The notes beneath the pieces were generated by a model, which did not search any database, was not told the origin of the DNA, and saw nothing but the letters and a program-made list of their open reading frames with translations. This document shows, piece by piece, positions 9,481-18,074 of a stretch of 64,000 nt of DNA (position 1 is its first letter; every line of letters begins with the position of its first letter). Origin of the DNA: BACL27 sp947488385 (GTDB lineage: Bacteria; Actinomycetota; Acidimicrobiia; Acidimicrobiales; Ilumatobacteraceae); assembly GCA_964203655.1 (NCBI GenBank), contig CAXNMJ010000004.1:124001-188000 (forward strand). Reading direction: 5' to 3'. Position numbers and translations under genes: made by a program.

Positions 9481-9726
9481 TTAAGGCTCGATGAAGATGC
9501 ACTCGCCAGGGCACTCTTCTGCAGATTCAACGACGGCGTCAAGTTGAGAATCAGCGAAGTTTGCGACACCCGCAGCACCTTGAGCATTGCCCTTGGCAGT
9601 TGCGTAAACAGTTGAGCCTTCTTTCACATAAGCCAGGCCATCGTCAAGCAGAGTGAAAACATCTGGGGCAATTTCTTCACAAAGTCCATCGCCAGTGCAA
9701 AGATCTTGGTCAATCCAAACTTTCAT
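9481..9726 (-). CDS. ferredoxin, 3Fe-4S type
   Basis: An 81-residue ferredoxin starting at ATG 9726 (MKVWIDQ). The open frame extends further, but the extension does not look like ferredoxin. Cysteines occur as C-x5-C (CTGDGLC) near the start and CPGEC near the end, the pattern of single-cluster actinobacterial ferredoxins that serve cytochrome P450s and other oxygenases. The loop between them is longer than in the shortest members. A GAGGAG-like ribosome site lies about 13 bases upstream. It is divergent from mpa and convergent with trmI. Confidence 0.9.
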   Translation of the reverse strand: MKVWIDQDLCTGDGLCEEIAPDVFTLLDDGLAYVKEGSTVYATAKGNAQGAAGVANFADSQLDAVVESAEECPGECIFIEP

Positions 9727-9869
9727 AACTCTGGGTCTCCTCGGAATAAGTACTACGGACGAAAATAGGCTACACGGCGTCACCTAGAGAATGCTGATTA
9801 TCTCTGACTTTTCAAAGATGCCCTTTGACCTATACGGTGGGCATTGTTAGTTGAAAGGCAGATTTCACG

Positions 9870-11546
9870 ATGGCACGAGATGGTGTTGAAAACGCTGATA
9901 ACTCGAATGAACGCGCACGTCAACTTGAAGAAAAACTTCTAGAAATCAAAGGCCAGCTGGCACACGCCGTCGCACAGAATGAAAAACTTTCTTACACCTT
10001 GCGCGAGTCGCGAGACCACATTGCATCGTTGCGTGACGAAGTAGAGAAATTAACCCAACCCCCGAGCGGCTACGGAGTCATCGTCGGCAAAAACGACGAC
10101 TCGACAGTTGATATTTTGTCAAGCGGTCGCAAAATGCGAGTAACTGTTCATCCCGAAATTGACTTAGAGAATCTTGAGCGCGGTGCCGAGGTCGTGTTGA
10201 ACGAAAGTTTCAACGTGGTCAAAGTTCGTGTGCCTGAGTCGATCGGCGAAGTGGTCCATCTGAAGGAAGTTTTAGAAGACGGAATTCGAGCAGTCGTTAC
10301 AGGTAGAGGCGACGATGAGCGAGTCTGTGAACTGGCAGATTCAATGCGCGGCACCTTATTGCGAAGTGGTGATTTATTGCGAATGGATCCAAAGTCAAAC
10401 CTTCTCCTTGAACGCTTGACGCAGCCAGAAATTGAGCACTTACTGCTTGAAGAAGTTCCTGACATTTCATATGCAGATATCGGTGGCCTTGACAGTCAGA
10501 TAGAGCAGATCGCTGATGCGGTTGAGCTTCCATTTTTATATGGAGACCTCTTCGCTGAGCACCAACTTCCTGCTCCCAAGGGAATTTTGCTTTACGGTCC
10601 TCCTGGATGCGGAAAAACATTAATCGCTAAAGCGGTTGCAAATAGTTTGGCCAAGAAAGTTTCTGTTGCGAATGGCGGCGAGAAGGCCAAGAGTTACTTC
10701 ATCAACATCAAAGGTCCCGAGTTGCTTAATAAGTATGTGGGTGAAACTGAACGGCAGATTCGTCTCGTGTTTCAACGCGCACGCGAAAAGAGTGAAGAGG
10801 GTTGGCCAGTAATTGTCTTCTTCGACGAAATGGATTCGATGTTTCGCACTCGTGGCACAGGCATCTCGTCTGACATGGAGTCGACAATCGTGCCTCAACT
10901 TTTGGCAGAGATTGACGGCGTAGAAGGCCTCCGCAATGTGATTGTCATCGGCGCTACAAACCGTGAAGACTTGATCGATCCGGCAATTTTGCGTCCTGGT
11001 CGACTCGACGTGAAGATACGCATCGACCGCCCAGATGATTCGGCCGCTCGACAGATTTTCAAGAGGTATCTCACAAATGAGGTTCCGATTTCCCAGACTG
11101 AAATAGGCAACCATGGCGAATCGATTGATGAAGCTATTAGTGCAATGATCGAGCAAACCGTGACTGAGATGTATCGACAAGATGATGCGAATCGTTTCTT
11201 AGAAGTGACTTATCAAAATGGTGACCGAGACGTGATGTATTTCAAAGATTTCGCGAGTGGCGCGATGATTGAAAACATTGTTCGACGAGCAAAGAAACTT
11301 GCGATTAAGCGACTGATCGCTGGGGGAGAGCGTGGTGTGTCAACCGAAGACTTGACGATGTCGATTCGACAGGAGTTTAAAGAACACGAAGACTTGCCAA
11401 ACACCACAAATCCAGACGACTGGGCGAAGATTTCAGGCAAGAAGGGTGAACGTATTGTGTTCATTCGAACGTTGGTTCGAAATACAACAGAGTCAAGTAG
11501 CGGCGGACGAGCGATCGAAAAGACCGCAACTGGGCAATACCTCTAG
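9870..11546 (+). CDS. mpa: proteasome-associated AAA ATPase Mpa/ARC
   Basis: Hexameric ring ATPase that recognises pupylated proteins, unfolds them and threads them into the 20S core. It has an N-terminal coiled coil (about residues 13-58) that binds Pup, a double OB domain (about 65-190), and one AAA module with Walker A GPPGCGKT (243-250) and Walker B VFFDEMDS. The chain ends in GQYL, the tail that docks into the proteasome alpha ring. An AAAGG ribosome site lies upstream, and no TANNNT-N6 leaderless start is present. It is the first gene of the Pup-proteasome locus. The dop promoter overlaps its stop codon. Confidence 0.97.
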   Translation: MARDGVENADNSNERARQLEEKLLEIKGQLAHAVAQNEKLSYTLRESRDHIASLRDEVEKLTQPPSGYGVIVGKNDDSTVDILSSGRKMRVTVHPEIDLENLERGAEVVLNESFNVVKVRVPESIGEVVHLKEVLEDGIRAVVTGRGDDERVCELADSMRGTLLRSGDLLRMDPKSNLLLERLTQPEIEHLLLEEVPDISYADIGGLDSQIEQIADAVELPFLYGDLFAEHQLPAPKGILLYGPPGCGKTLIAKAVANSLAKKVSVANGGEKAKSYFINIKGPELLNKYVGETERQIRLVFQRAREKSEEGWPVIVFFDEMDSMFRTRGTGISSDMESTIVPQLLAEIDGVEGLRNVIVIGATNREDLIDPAILRPGRLDVKIRIDRPDDSAARQIFKRYLTNEVPISQTEIGNHGESIDEAISAMIEQTVTEMYRQDDANRFLEVTYQNGDRDVMYFKDFASGAMIENIVRRAKKLAIKRLIAGGERGVSTEDLTMSIRQEFKEHEDLPNTTNPDDWAKISGKKGERIVFIRTLVRNTTESSSGGRAIEKTATGQYL

Positions 11547-11549
11547 GTT
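11544..11549 (+). promoter_or_regulatory. -10 element, leaderless start of dop
   Basis: TAGGTT includes the mpa stop codon (TAG at 11544-11546). Six bases follow, then the TTG start of dop at 11556. Confidence 0.5.
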
Positions 11550-11555
11550 TTTCTC

Positions 11556-13073
11556 TTGAGTATCCCCAAAATTTTAGGAATAGAAACCGAATACGGCATC
11601 ATCGCCACGGGCGTTGACTCGAATCCAATTACCGCTTCGTCGCTTTTGATCAATTCTTACGTCAGCAGATTTGATGCATCAATTGGTTGGGACTTTGACG
11701 CAGAGATGCCCGGCTCAGATGCTCGAGGTTTCAATCTTGATGATGTCTTCCCACCAGACATCGAAATGAATATGGTGAATACGGTTTTGACAAATGGTGC
11801 GCGTTACTACGTCGACCATGCTCACCCTGAAGTCTCAACACCTGAGTGCCGATTCGTCTCTGAGGCGGTTTTGTTCGATCGCGCCGGAGAAGAGATCGTG
11901 CGTCAAAGCATGCTCGAGGCAAAAAAGGTGTTGCCGCTCGGAGCCGAACTTGTGGCTTATAAAAATAACTCAGACGGCAAAGGCAACAGCTATGGGTGCC
12001 ATGAGAACTATTTACTGAGTCGCGCCGTGCCGTTTGGCGAAATGGCGAGTTTGATAACGCCACACTTTGTGACTCGCCAGATCTTCTGCGGTGCCGGGAA
12101 AGTCGGCAGCGAATTTGAAGGTATGCCCAGTTCGTCGGTGGCATTTCAACTTTCGCAGCGTGCCGATTTTTTCGAAGAAGAAATTGGTTTAGAAACCACT
12201 CTAAAGCGACCGATTATAAATACACGAGATGAACCGCATTGCGACCCAGCGAAATACAGGCGCCTTCATGTAATAGTCGGAGACGCAAACATGAGTGAAG
12301 TTGCGACGTTTCTGAAGTTGGGTACGACGGCAATTTTGTTGGCAATGATTGAGGACAAGCAACTGACGAGTGAGTTGTTCTTGGCAACGCCAGTCGCAGC
12401 CATCCGGCAAGTTAGCCATGACCCAACTTTGCGTCAGACGATTTTGCTGGATTCTGGAAAGACAATTACGGCTCTTGAACTTCAAGAGAGCCTTTGCGAG
12501 AAAGCTGAGAAGTATGCAAAGCAATTCGGTCTCGAATCGGTGGGCGAGGAAGATGGAAAGACGATTCTGCGTCGCTGGCGTGAGGTGATTGAAGGCCTCA
12601 AGGAAGATCCTCAAACGCAAAGTCATATTGTTGATTGGGTCGCTAAGAAGCGAATTCTTGATGGGATGGCAGATCGCCATAAATTGCGACCGACTGATCC
12701 GCGGTTAAAGACAATTGACTTGCAATATCACGACATGCGACCTGAAAAGTGTTTGGCACTTCGCGCAAACTTAGAAAGCATCACAGAAATCGATGATGTG
12801 CTTCGTGCGACAACTACACCGCCTGAAACTACTCGTGCATATTTCAGAGGAATGTGTTTGCAGAAATGGCCGCAAGATGTAGTCGCTGCAAACTGGGACA
12901 GCGTTGTGTTTGACATCGGAAAAGACCCTTTGCGTCGTGTGCCAATGATGGAGCCTTTACGCGGCACTAAAGCGCTCACCGAGAAGTTGTTTCAGCAAAG
13001 CAATACGCCCGCAGAGTTGGTTGCCCTATTGGGCGATCAAGTGTCAGGATCAAGCTTTAAACCGAGTAATTAG
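11556..13073 (+). CDS. dop: Pup deamidase/depupylase Dop
   Basis: Carboxylate-amine-ligase-fold enzyme that converts the C-terminal Gln of Pup to Glu and also removes Pup from substrates. The 505 residues begin with GIETEYG, which carries the metal/ATP-binding glutamates. The catalytic aspartate is Asp87 in YVDHAHPE. The long Dop-specific loop (about residues 42-75) that distinguishes it from PafA is present. Later motifs NNSDGKGNSYGCHENY and RRLHVIVGDANMSE are shared with PafA. The start is an unusual TTG, supported by TAGGTT-N6-TTG and by lack of an alternative. Pup in this genome ends in GGQ, so this activity is needed. Confidence 0.96.
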   Translation: MSIPKILGIETEYGIIATGVDSNPITASSLLINSYVSRFDASIGWDFDAEMPGSDARGFNLDDVFPPDIEMNMVNTVLTNGARYYVDHAHPEVSTPECRFVSEAVLFDRAGEEIVRQSMLEAKKVLPLGAELVAYKNNSDGKGNSYGCHENYLLSRAVPFGEMASLITPHFVTRQIFCGAGKVGSEFEGMPSSSVAFQLSQRADFFEEEIGLETTLKRPIINTRDEPHCDPAKYRRLHVIVGDANMSEVATFLKLGTTAILLAMIEDKQLTSELFLATPVAAIRQVSHDPTLRQTILLDSGKTITALELQESLCEKAEKYAKQFGLESVGEEDGKTILRRWREVIEGLKEDPQTQSHIVDWVAKKRILDGMADRHKLRPTDPRLKTIDLQYHDMRPEKCLALRANLESITEIDDVLRATTTPPETTRAYFRGMCLQKWPQDVVAANWDSVVFDIGKDPLRRVPMMEPLRGTKALTEKLFQQSNTPAELVALLGDQVSGSSFKPSN

Positions 13074-13100
13074 CCGTGCCAAAAGACTCAATTTTTGAGT

Positions 13101-13129
13101 TTTACAAGTGATGTGAGGTTCGCTATGGT
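13101..13129 (+). promoter_or_regulatory. promoter of pup, leaderless
   Basis: TTTACA (13101-13106), a 17-base spacer, TATGGT (13124-13129), then six bases to the pup ATG at 13136. It is preceded by a small AT-rich hairpin, ACTCAA/TTGAGT (13086-13100), that could attenuate read-through from dop. Confidence 0.6.
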
Positions 13130-13135
13130 GCGAAT

Positions 13136-13330
13136 ATGGCTGAACGAGCACGTAAGCAAAAATCGACGAGTGACAGAACAAGTGCCGAAGAACAGGTAGA
13201 AACAAAAGTCGCTCCAAAGGGAGAAAAACTCAAAGCAGAGTTGGACGACCTGTTGGATGAGATTGACGAAGTACTTGAATCCAACGCCGAGGACTTCGTG
13301 AAGAGTTACGTGCAAAAGGGCGGGCAGTAG
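13136..13330 (+). CDS. pup: prokaryotic ubiquitin-like protein Pup
   Basis: The protein tag that PafA attaches to lysines to mark proteins for the proteasome. It is 64 residues long, highly charged, and largely disordered, with a helix-prone segment (about 28-52) that pairs with the Mpa coiled coil. The C-terminus is GGQ, so it must be deamidated by Dop before ligation. The whole gene, with its own leaderless promoter, fits in the 270 bases between dop and prcB. Length and ends match the Mycobacterium tuberculosis form. Confidence 0.97.
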   Translation: MAERARKQKSTSDRTSAEEQVETKVAPKGEKLKAELDDLLDEIDEVLESNAEDFVKSYVQKGGQ

Positions 13331-13333
13331 CCG

Positions 13334-13339
13334 TATCCT
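13334..13339 (+). promoter_or_regulatory. -10 element, leaderless start of prcB
   Basis: TATCCT followed by six bases and the prcB ATG at 13346. It lies in the 15-base gap after pup. Confidence 0.6.
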
Positions 13340-13345
13340 AAAAAT

Positions 13346-14131
13346 ATGTCAATGCCGATGTTCGCAGCCGGTTCTGACCCGGGCGCAAATTTTGGAGAAC
13401 TTTTAAAGCGAGTTGGAATGTCGCCGTATTCGGCTCACACCGAAGAAAATGATTTAAGCATTCCGCATGCGACGACCTGTGTAGCGATGCGTTGCGCAGG
13501 TGGCGTCGTAATGGCGGGCGATCGTCGAGCAACTTCGGGCAATTTGATTAGTCACCGAAGCATGGAAAAGGTCGTCCAGGCCGATGATTTCAGTGGTGTC
13601 GCAATAGCCGGAGCGGCGGGCCCGGCAATGGAGATGATCAAACTGTTTCAATTACAGCTTGAGCATTACGAAAAAGTCGAAGGACAGACTCTTTCTTTGG
13701 AGGGCAAGGCCAACCAGCTATCGATGTTCGTGCGCAGCAACTTGCCTGCAGCAATGCAGGGTTTGGTAGTCGTTCCAATTTTCGCTGGCTTTGATCTCTT
13801 GTCAAAATCAGGGCGACTTTGGGATTACGACGTGACCGGCGGTAGGTATGAAGAGAAAGACTTTGTAGCAACAGGTTCAGGAATGTTGCATGCCAGCACT
13901 GTGATGCGCGTGTCTTGGCGAAGAGACCTTGCTGTTGACGACGCGATAAAACTTTGTGCTCGCGCATTATGGGAAGCATCAGATGCCGACTCAGCAACAG
14001 GTGGTCCAGATTCTCTACGTGGCATTTACCCGGTTGTGGCCTCGATCACGCAAGATGGTTGGAGCGCAGTGGATGACAAGTCACTGGCGACAATCTATAA
14101 AGACATCGCCAAAGAAGTTGGTGCGCGATGA
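13346..14131 (+). CDS. prcB: proteasome beta subunit
   Basis: Catalytic subunit of the 20S core. It is made with a propeptide of 42 residues; cleavage before Thr43 in HATTCVA would expose the N-terminal nucleophile. The supporting residues are the Asp in AGDRR and the Lys in SMEKV (Asp17 and Lys33 in mature numbering). SATGGPD near the C-terminus carries the conserved Ser-Asp region. The ATG is supported by TATCCT-N6-ATG. The stop overlaps the prcA ATG (ATGA), so alpha and beta chains are translationally coupled, as expected for equal subunit numbers. Confidence 0.97.
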   Translation: MSMPMFAAGSDPGANFGELLKRVGMSPYSAHTEENDLSIPHATTCVAMRCAGGVVMAGDRRATSGNLISHRSMEKVVQADDFSGVAIAGAAGPAMEMIKLFQLQLEHYEKVEGQTLSLEGKANQLSMFVRSNLPAAMQGLVVVPIFAGFDLLSKSGRLWDYDVTGGRYEEKDFVATGSGMLHASTVMRVSWRRDLAVDDAIKLCARALWEASDADSATGGPDSLRGIYPVVASITQDGWSAVDDKSLATIYKDIAKEVGAR

Positions 14132-14805
14132 GCATGCCGTATTACGTACCACCAGAACAATTCATGAAAGACCGGGCTGATTATGCCCGTAAAGGAATCG
14201 CCCGTGGCAGAACACTTGTGGGGTTGCAATACGCAAACGGCATCGCAATCATTTCTGAAAACCCGTCAACAACATTGCATAAAATTAGCGAGATTTACGA
14301 TCGCATTGCTTTCGCTGGAGTTGGCAAATACAACGAATTTGATCAGTTAAGAGTTGCTGGGGTTCGTGCGGCAGACCTCAAGGGCTACCAATTTTCGCGC
14401 CAAGATGTAGACGCTCGAAGTTTGACGAACCAATACGCTCAAATTCTTAGTCAGATGTTTAGCGAAGCCCCTAAACCGATGGAAGTCGAACTGCTTGTTG
14501 CCGAGATTGGTATTGATCCAAAAAGCGATCGATTGTTTCACGTTTTATACGACGGCACAGTTTTAGATGAGAAGGGTTTTTGTGTCTTGGGCGGAGATAG
14601 TGAGTCGGTTCTTGAGCGTCTTAAAGGCTCGTTTAAAAGCGAGATGACGCTCAAAGAAGCCCTCAAGAGCGCAATTGCCGCACTCTCGGGTGCTGACCGT
14701 AAGTTGTCACACGAAGAACTTGAGGTCGCGGTGTTGGAGCGAAATGGCCGACGCCGCTGTTTCAGACGAATTGAGGACTCTGAAATTCAGTCACTCGTTG
14801 GCTAA
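14128..14805 (+). CDS. prcA: proteasome alpha subunit
   Basis: Non-catalytic outer-ring subunit of the 20S core that gates substrate entry and binds the GQYL tail of Mpa. Its 225 residues have the alpha-type N-terminal helix with the YYVPPEQFMKDRADYARKG region, in which the gate-forming N-terminus precedes the PPEQ turn. The typical proteasome fold follows, without the N-terminal threonine. It starts inside the prcB stop (ATGA). The C-terminal tail is shorter than the mycobacterial one. Confidence 0.96.
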   Translation: MSMPYYVPPEQFMKDRADYARKGIARGRTLVGLQYANGIAIISENPSTTLHKISEIYDRIAFAGVGKYNEFDQLRVAGVRAADLKGYQFSRQDVDARSLTNQYAQILSQMFSEAPKPMEVELLVAEIGIDPKSDRLFHVLYDGTVLDEKGFCVLGGDSESVLERLKGSFKSEMTLKEALKSAIAALSGADRKLSHEELEVAVLERNGRRRCFRRIEDSEIQSLVG

Positions 14806-14828
14806 GAGTCGTTTGCAGGTCGATTGAC

Positions 14829-14834
14829 TAGGTT
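14829..14834 (+). promoter_or_regulatory. -10 element, leaderless start of pafA
   Basis: TAGGTT followed by six bases and ATG at 14841. It selects this ATG over the in-frame TTG at 14835. Confidence 0.6.
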
Positions 14835-14840
14835 TTGAAT

Positions 14841-16199
14841 ATGGATCGTCGTATTTATGGCCTCGAAAATGAATACGGCGTAACTTGCACCTTGCGAGGT
14901 CAACGTCGGTTAAGCCCTGATGAAGTTGCTCGATATTTGTTTCGCAAGGTCGTGAGCTGGGGGCGCAGTTCAAATGTCTTTCTTGAAAATGGTGCACGGC
15001 TTTATTTGGATGTCGGTTCACACCCCGAATATGCAACCCCAGAGTGCGATTCAATTCATGAAGTAGTTGTGCACGACAAAGCAGGCGAACGAATTCTTGA
15101 AGAACTCTTAGTTGGTGCGGAGCAGCGATTGCGCGATGAAGGAATACGCGGAACGATCTACCTTTTCAAGAACAACACCGATTCTGCCGGCAATAGTTAC
15201 GGTTGCCACGAAAACTATCTGACCTCACGCAGTGACGATGTCGAAAAGTACTCAGAAGTGCTAATTCCGTTTCTAGTTACACGACAGATTTTCACTGGTT
15301 CAGGCAAGGTTCTGCAAACTGCTCGGGGTCCTATTTATTCGATCGCGCAGAGGGCCGAACACATTTGGGAAGGTTTGAGCTCTGCAACAACTAGAAGTCG
15401 ACCAATTATCAATACACGCGACGAGCCTCACGCTGATGCCGAAAAATACCGCCGGCTTCACGTAATTGTGGGGGACTCGAACATGAGCGAATACACGAAC
15501 TTCGTCAAAGTCGGCGCCACGTCTTGCATTCTCAAAATGATGGAGGACCCAAGTGTCGTTCTCAAAGATCTGACACTAGAAAATCAAACAAGAGCGATTC
15601 GTGAAATCAGCCACGACATCACATGCCGCCGAAAGATTCGACTGGCATCAGGCCGTGAATTGTCGGCTCTAGATGTTCAACGCGAGTTGCTCGACCGCGC
15701 CCTGCGATACGCGGATACAAAGAGATTTTCGCAACTTGAAATGAAAGCCCTCGAAATGTGGGAACACTGCATATCGACCATTGAAAATGATCCTCTAAAA
15801 CTCAATAGAGAGGTGGACTGGGTGATCAAATATCACCTGGTTGAGGCATTCCGAAGTAAACACAATTTGGCTCTTGACGACTCGCGAGTACAACTTATTG
15901 ATTTGCAGTATCACGATATTTGTCGTGATCGTGGCGTTTTCTACAAGTTGCAAAAGAATGATTTGGTTGATCGTATTTGCAGCGACGAAGAAATTGAAAT
16001 TGCGCGCGAAACAGCGCCTCAAACAACTAGGGCGAAACTGCGCGGTGACTTTATTAAGCGAGCCAAGGAGCGCAAGCGGGACTACACGGTGGATTGGGTT
16101 CATTTGAAGTTGAACGACCAAGCTCAAAGAACTGTTCTTTGCAAAGATCCTTTCAAGAGTCGCGACGAACGTGTCGATAAATTGATTGCGTCACTCTGA
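14841..16199 (+). CDS. pafA: Pup-protein ligase PafA
   Basis: Attaches the deamidated C-terminal glutamate of Pup to substrate lysines using ATP. Starting at ATG 14841 gives 452 residues, the same length as the M. tuberculosis protein, with the N-terminus MDRRIYGLENEYGV. The catalytic Asp57 is in LYLDVGSHPEYATPE. NNTDSAGNSYGCHENY and RRLHVIVGDSNMSE are shared with Dop, but the Dop-specific loop is absent, which separates the two paralogues. In mycobacteria pafB and pafC follow; here the next gene is lepB. Confidence 0.97.
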   Translation: MDRRIYGLENEYGVTCTLRGQRRLSPDEVARYLFRKVVSWGRSSNVFLENGARLYLDVGSHPEYATPECDSIHEVVVHDKAGERILEELLVGAEQRLRDEGIRGTIYLFKNNTDSAGNSYGCHENYLTSRSDDVEKYSEVLIPFLVTRQIFTGSGKVLQTARGPIYSIAQRAEHIWEGLSSATTRSRPIINTRDEPHADAEKYRRLHVIVGDSNMSEYTNFVKVGATSCILKMMEDPSVVLKDLTLENQTRAIREISHDITCRRKIRLASGRELSALDVQRELLDRALRYADTKRFSQLEMKALEMWEHCISTIENDPLKLNREVDWVIKYHLVEAFRSKHNLALDDSRVQLIDLQYHDICRDRGVFYKLQKNDLVDRICSDEEIEIARETAPQTTRAKLRGDFIKRAKERKRDYTVDWVHLKLNDQAQRTVLCKDPFKSRDERVDKLIASL

Positions 16200-16217
16200 G
16201 CACTTTTCATCTCGCAC

Positions 16218-16223
16218 TACGAT
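16218..16223 (+). promoter_or_regulatory. -10 element, leaderless start of lepB
   Basis: TACGAT followed by six bases and the GTG start at 16230. Confidence 0.55.
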
Positions 16224-16229
16224 GAAGCT

Positions 16230-16826
16230 GTGTCAGATCAGCAAATAGAACGAGACGCTCGGCGTCGGGCGCTTGCAAAGAAGACTTTGTTCGAATGGAT
16301 CGGAGTCATTGGATTCGCGTTTGTTGTCGCAATTTTGATTAGGACATTTTTCTTGCAACAGTTCTATATCGCCGGCCCAAGCATGGAAACCACGATGTTT
16401 TCAGATAATCGCGTTTTAGTTGACAAGATTTCTTATCGTTTCAGCAGTATTGACCGCGGTGATGTTGTTGTCTTTGATCGCGCAACAATGAACGGTTCAG
16501 AAGTTGAGCACGACGACCTCATAAAACGTGTCATCGGTCTGGGTGGAGAGCGTATTGCGATCAAAGATTGCGTGGTTTTGATAAATGATGTGCCGCTAAA
16601 TGAGCCTTACCTCCCACAGCGAGACACAGAAATGTCTGATCTTTCTGCCAAGTGTGGCGCCGTTGACATGGAAGAAATTCTTCTCGAACCAGATGAACTG
16701 TTCTTGGCAGGAGATAACCGACCTCAATCATTTGACAGTCGAATGTTTGGGCCGGTCAAAGAGAATTTGATTGTCGGTCAAGCATTTGTTTTGGTATGGC
16801 CGCCAAGTTCGTGGCGTGGTCTTTGA
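16230..16826 (+). CDS. lepB: signal peptidase I
   Basis: Membrane-anchored serine protease that removes signal peptides from Sec and Tat exported proteins. One transmembrane segment (about residues 23-45) precedes the catalytic Ser51 in GPSMETTM. The general base is Lys99 in DDLIKRVIGLGGERI, and the GDNRPQSFDSR box is present. The 198 residues fit a single-anchor actinobacterial form. The GTG start is supported by TACGAT-N6-GTG. It sits between pafA and the Tat translocase genes, a functional neighbour in export, in the place where mycobacteria carry pafB and pafC. Confidence 0.94.
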   Translation: MSDQQIERDARRRALAKKTLFEWIGVIGFAFVVAILIRTFFLQQFYIAGPSMETTMFSDNRVLVDKISYRFSSIDRGDVVVFDRATMNGSEVEHDDLIKRVIGLGGERIAIKDCVVLINDVPLNEPYLPQRDTEMSDLSAKCGAVDMEEILLEPDELFLAGDNRPQSFDSRMFGPVKENLIVGQAFVLVWPPSSWRGL

Positions 16827-16838
16827 GTTAAAGAGATT

Positions 16839-17582
16839 TCAAGATTTGAAAACTTGGTTATATGCGTCAACCATTCGGTCTGACCAGTCGCTGTAGACCG
16901 CATCGACCCCCATTAAGAATGCATCCTGCAGCTGCTCGGTATGTTGCAAGTCCCAGCTGAAGGCCGCAATTTCGAATCGATGGGCGAGAGCAACCAAGCC
17001 TCCATTCCAGTCGGTGTGATGCATGTTTAATACATCAACACCGAACTTGGCCAAGTTTGCACAACGACGTTCTGGGCCCTCTGACATTTTTGAAAGTCGA
17101 ATGGAATTTACGTACATAAAGTTTGGAAACTTCTGCTTCGACTCTCTCAGCAACTCAATATCAGGGTGACACAAATAGATTTTTTGTTGTGCCGAAGTTT
17201 CGGTAACTATGTCGGCGATCAATTCAATAGCATCAGGGTCGCAAACGTCAATTGACATTGGGTAGTTATTCGCTGCGAGCTCTATAAGTAATTCGATCTT
17301 TGGAATTTCACCTGGGATCTCATCAAATTCGAGCTGCGATATCTTCTTATTTTTCAACCTAAGGGGAATACTGAATTTCGTATTCTTTGGCTTGACTACA
17401 CCATCATGATCTAATACGACTTGCCGATCTCGAGTTACCCAGCAATCTGTCTCAAGGCCAGTTGCCCCAAGTTTGAGTGCCAATCGAAATGCATCAAGAG
17501 TATTTTCAGGCGCATGGGCACTAGCGCCGCGATGGGCGAACATGATCGGGGTTTGATATAGCGAAGGGAGTCGCTGCTGCAC
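16839..17582 (-). CDS. glycerophosphodiester phosphodiesterase family protein
   Basis: TIM-barrel enzyme of the GDPD family, which hydrolyses glycerophosphodiesters to glycerol-3-phosphate and an alcohol. The signature HRGASAHAPENT begins at His17. A metal-binding Glu-x-Asp (LETDCWVTRDRQVVLDHD) and a C-terminal VYSDWSD follow. There is no signal peptide, so it probably acts in the cytosol. The GTG start is supported by TATCAT-N6-GTG. It interrupts the otherwise collinear lepB-tatB-tatC run on the opposite strand. A second family member is at 47210-47971. Confidence 0.88.
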   Translation of the reverse strand: MQQRLPSLYQTPIMFAHRGASAHAPENTLDAFRLALKLGATGLETDCWVTRDRQVVLDHDGVVKPKNTKFSIPLRLKNKKISQLEFDEIPGEIPKIELLIELAANNYPMSIDVCDPDAIELIADIVTETSAQQKIYLCHPDIELLRESKQKFPNFMYVNSIRLSKMSEGPERRCANLAKFGVDVLNMHHTDWNGGLVALAHRFEIAAFSWDLQHTEQLQDAFLMGVDAVYSDWSDRMVDAYNQVFKS

Positions 17583-17588
17583 ACTCTG

Positions 17589-17594
17589 ATGATA
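17589..17594 (-). promoter_or_regulatory. -10 element, leaderless start of the 16.8-kb phosphodiesterase gene
   Basis: TATCAT on the minus strand, then six bases, then GTG at 17582. The divergent tatB promoter is 15 bases away. Confidence 0.55.
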
Positions 17595-17609
17595 CGAGAA
17601 TGCTTCTCC

Positions 17610-17615
17610 TAGACT
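17610..17615 (+). promoter_or_regulatory. -10 element, leaderless start of tatB
   Basis: TAGACT followed by six bases and ATG at 17622. This supports that ATG rather than the upstream in-frame TTG at 17616. Confidence 0.55.
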
Positions 17616-17621
17616 TTGGTC

Positions 17622-18074
17622 ATGTTTAATCTGACCGGTAGTGAGATTATGTTCTTGCTAATAATCGGTCTTGTGGTGCTCGGTCCAGAGAAGTTGCCAG
17701 ATGCGATTAGGCGAGTGGGTCGACTTTATGCAGAGTTAAAGCGCATGTCGTCTGGTGTTCAGACCGATCTTCGCAAAGTGATGGACGAACCCCTTAAAGA
17801 GATGATGAACACAACAAATTCGATGAAGTCGCTATTTACAGAGACGGCGGGTCAGTTTCAGGATGCGGCAAAAGACGTTATTGACCCAAACTTTGTCGAA
17901 TACCAAAGCCCATTCGCCACTAGTTTGAGCAAGAGTTCTGGGACAATGACGCAATATGAATTGACCAAGGATGAAGACGATGGTGAAATCGCAACGCCTC
18001 CGACTGATACGCAAGAAGAGAATCAACCAGAAGCCGCACCAGGATCGTTGAACCCACTGGATGACATTTCATAA
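17622..18074 (+). CDS. tatB: Sec-independent protein translocase subunit TatB (TatA/B family)
   Basis: Membrane subunit of the twin-arginine translocase. From ATG 17622 it has 150 residues. A short N-terminal membrane helix (about 6-22), the LGPEKLP hinge, an amphipathic helix (about 28-60), and a long acidic disordered tail follow in order. The start MFNLTGSEIMF and the length favour TatB over TatA. No second TatA-like gene is near, so it could serve both roles. Its stop overlaps the tatC ATG by one base (TAATG). Confidence 0.88.
   Translation: MFNLTGSEIMFLLIIGLVVLGPEKLPDAIRRVGRLYAELKRMSSGVQTDLRKVMDEPLKEMMNTTNSMKSLFTETAGQFQDAAKDVIDPNFVEYQSPFATSLSKSSGTMTQYELTKDEDDGEIATPPTDTQEENQPEAAPGSLNPLDDIS

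Noticed and set aside
10620..11180. 186-codon open frame antisense to mpa
   Set aside because: It lies opposite the AAA domain, has scattered Cys/His and no recognisable fold; a shadow of a conserved gene.
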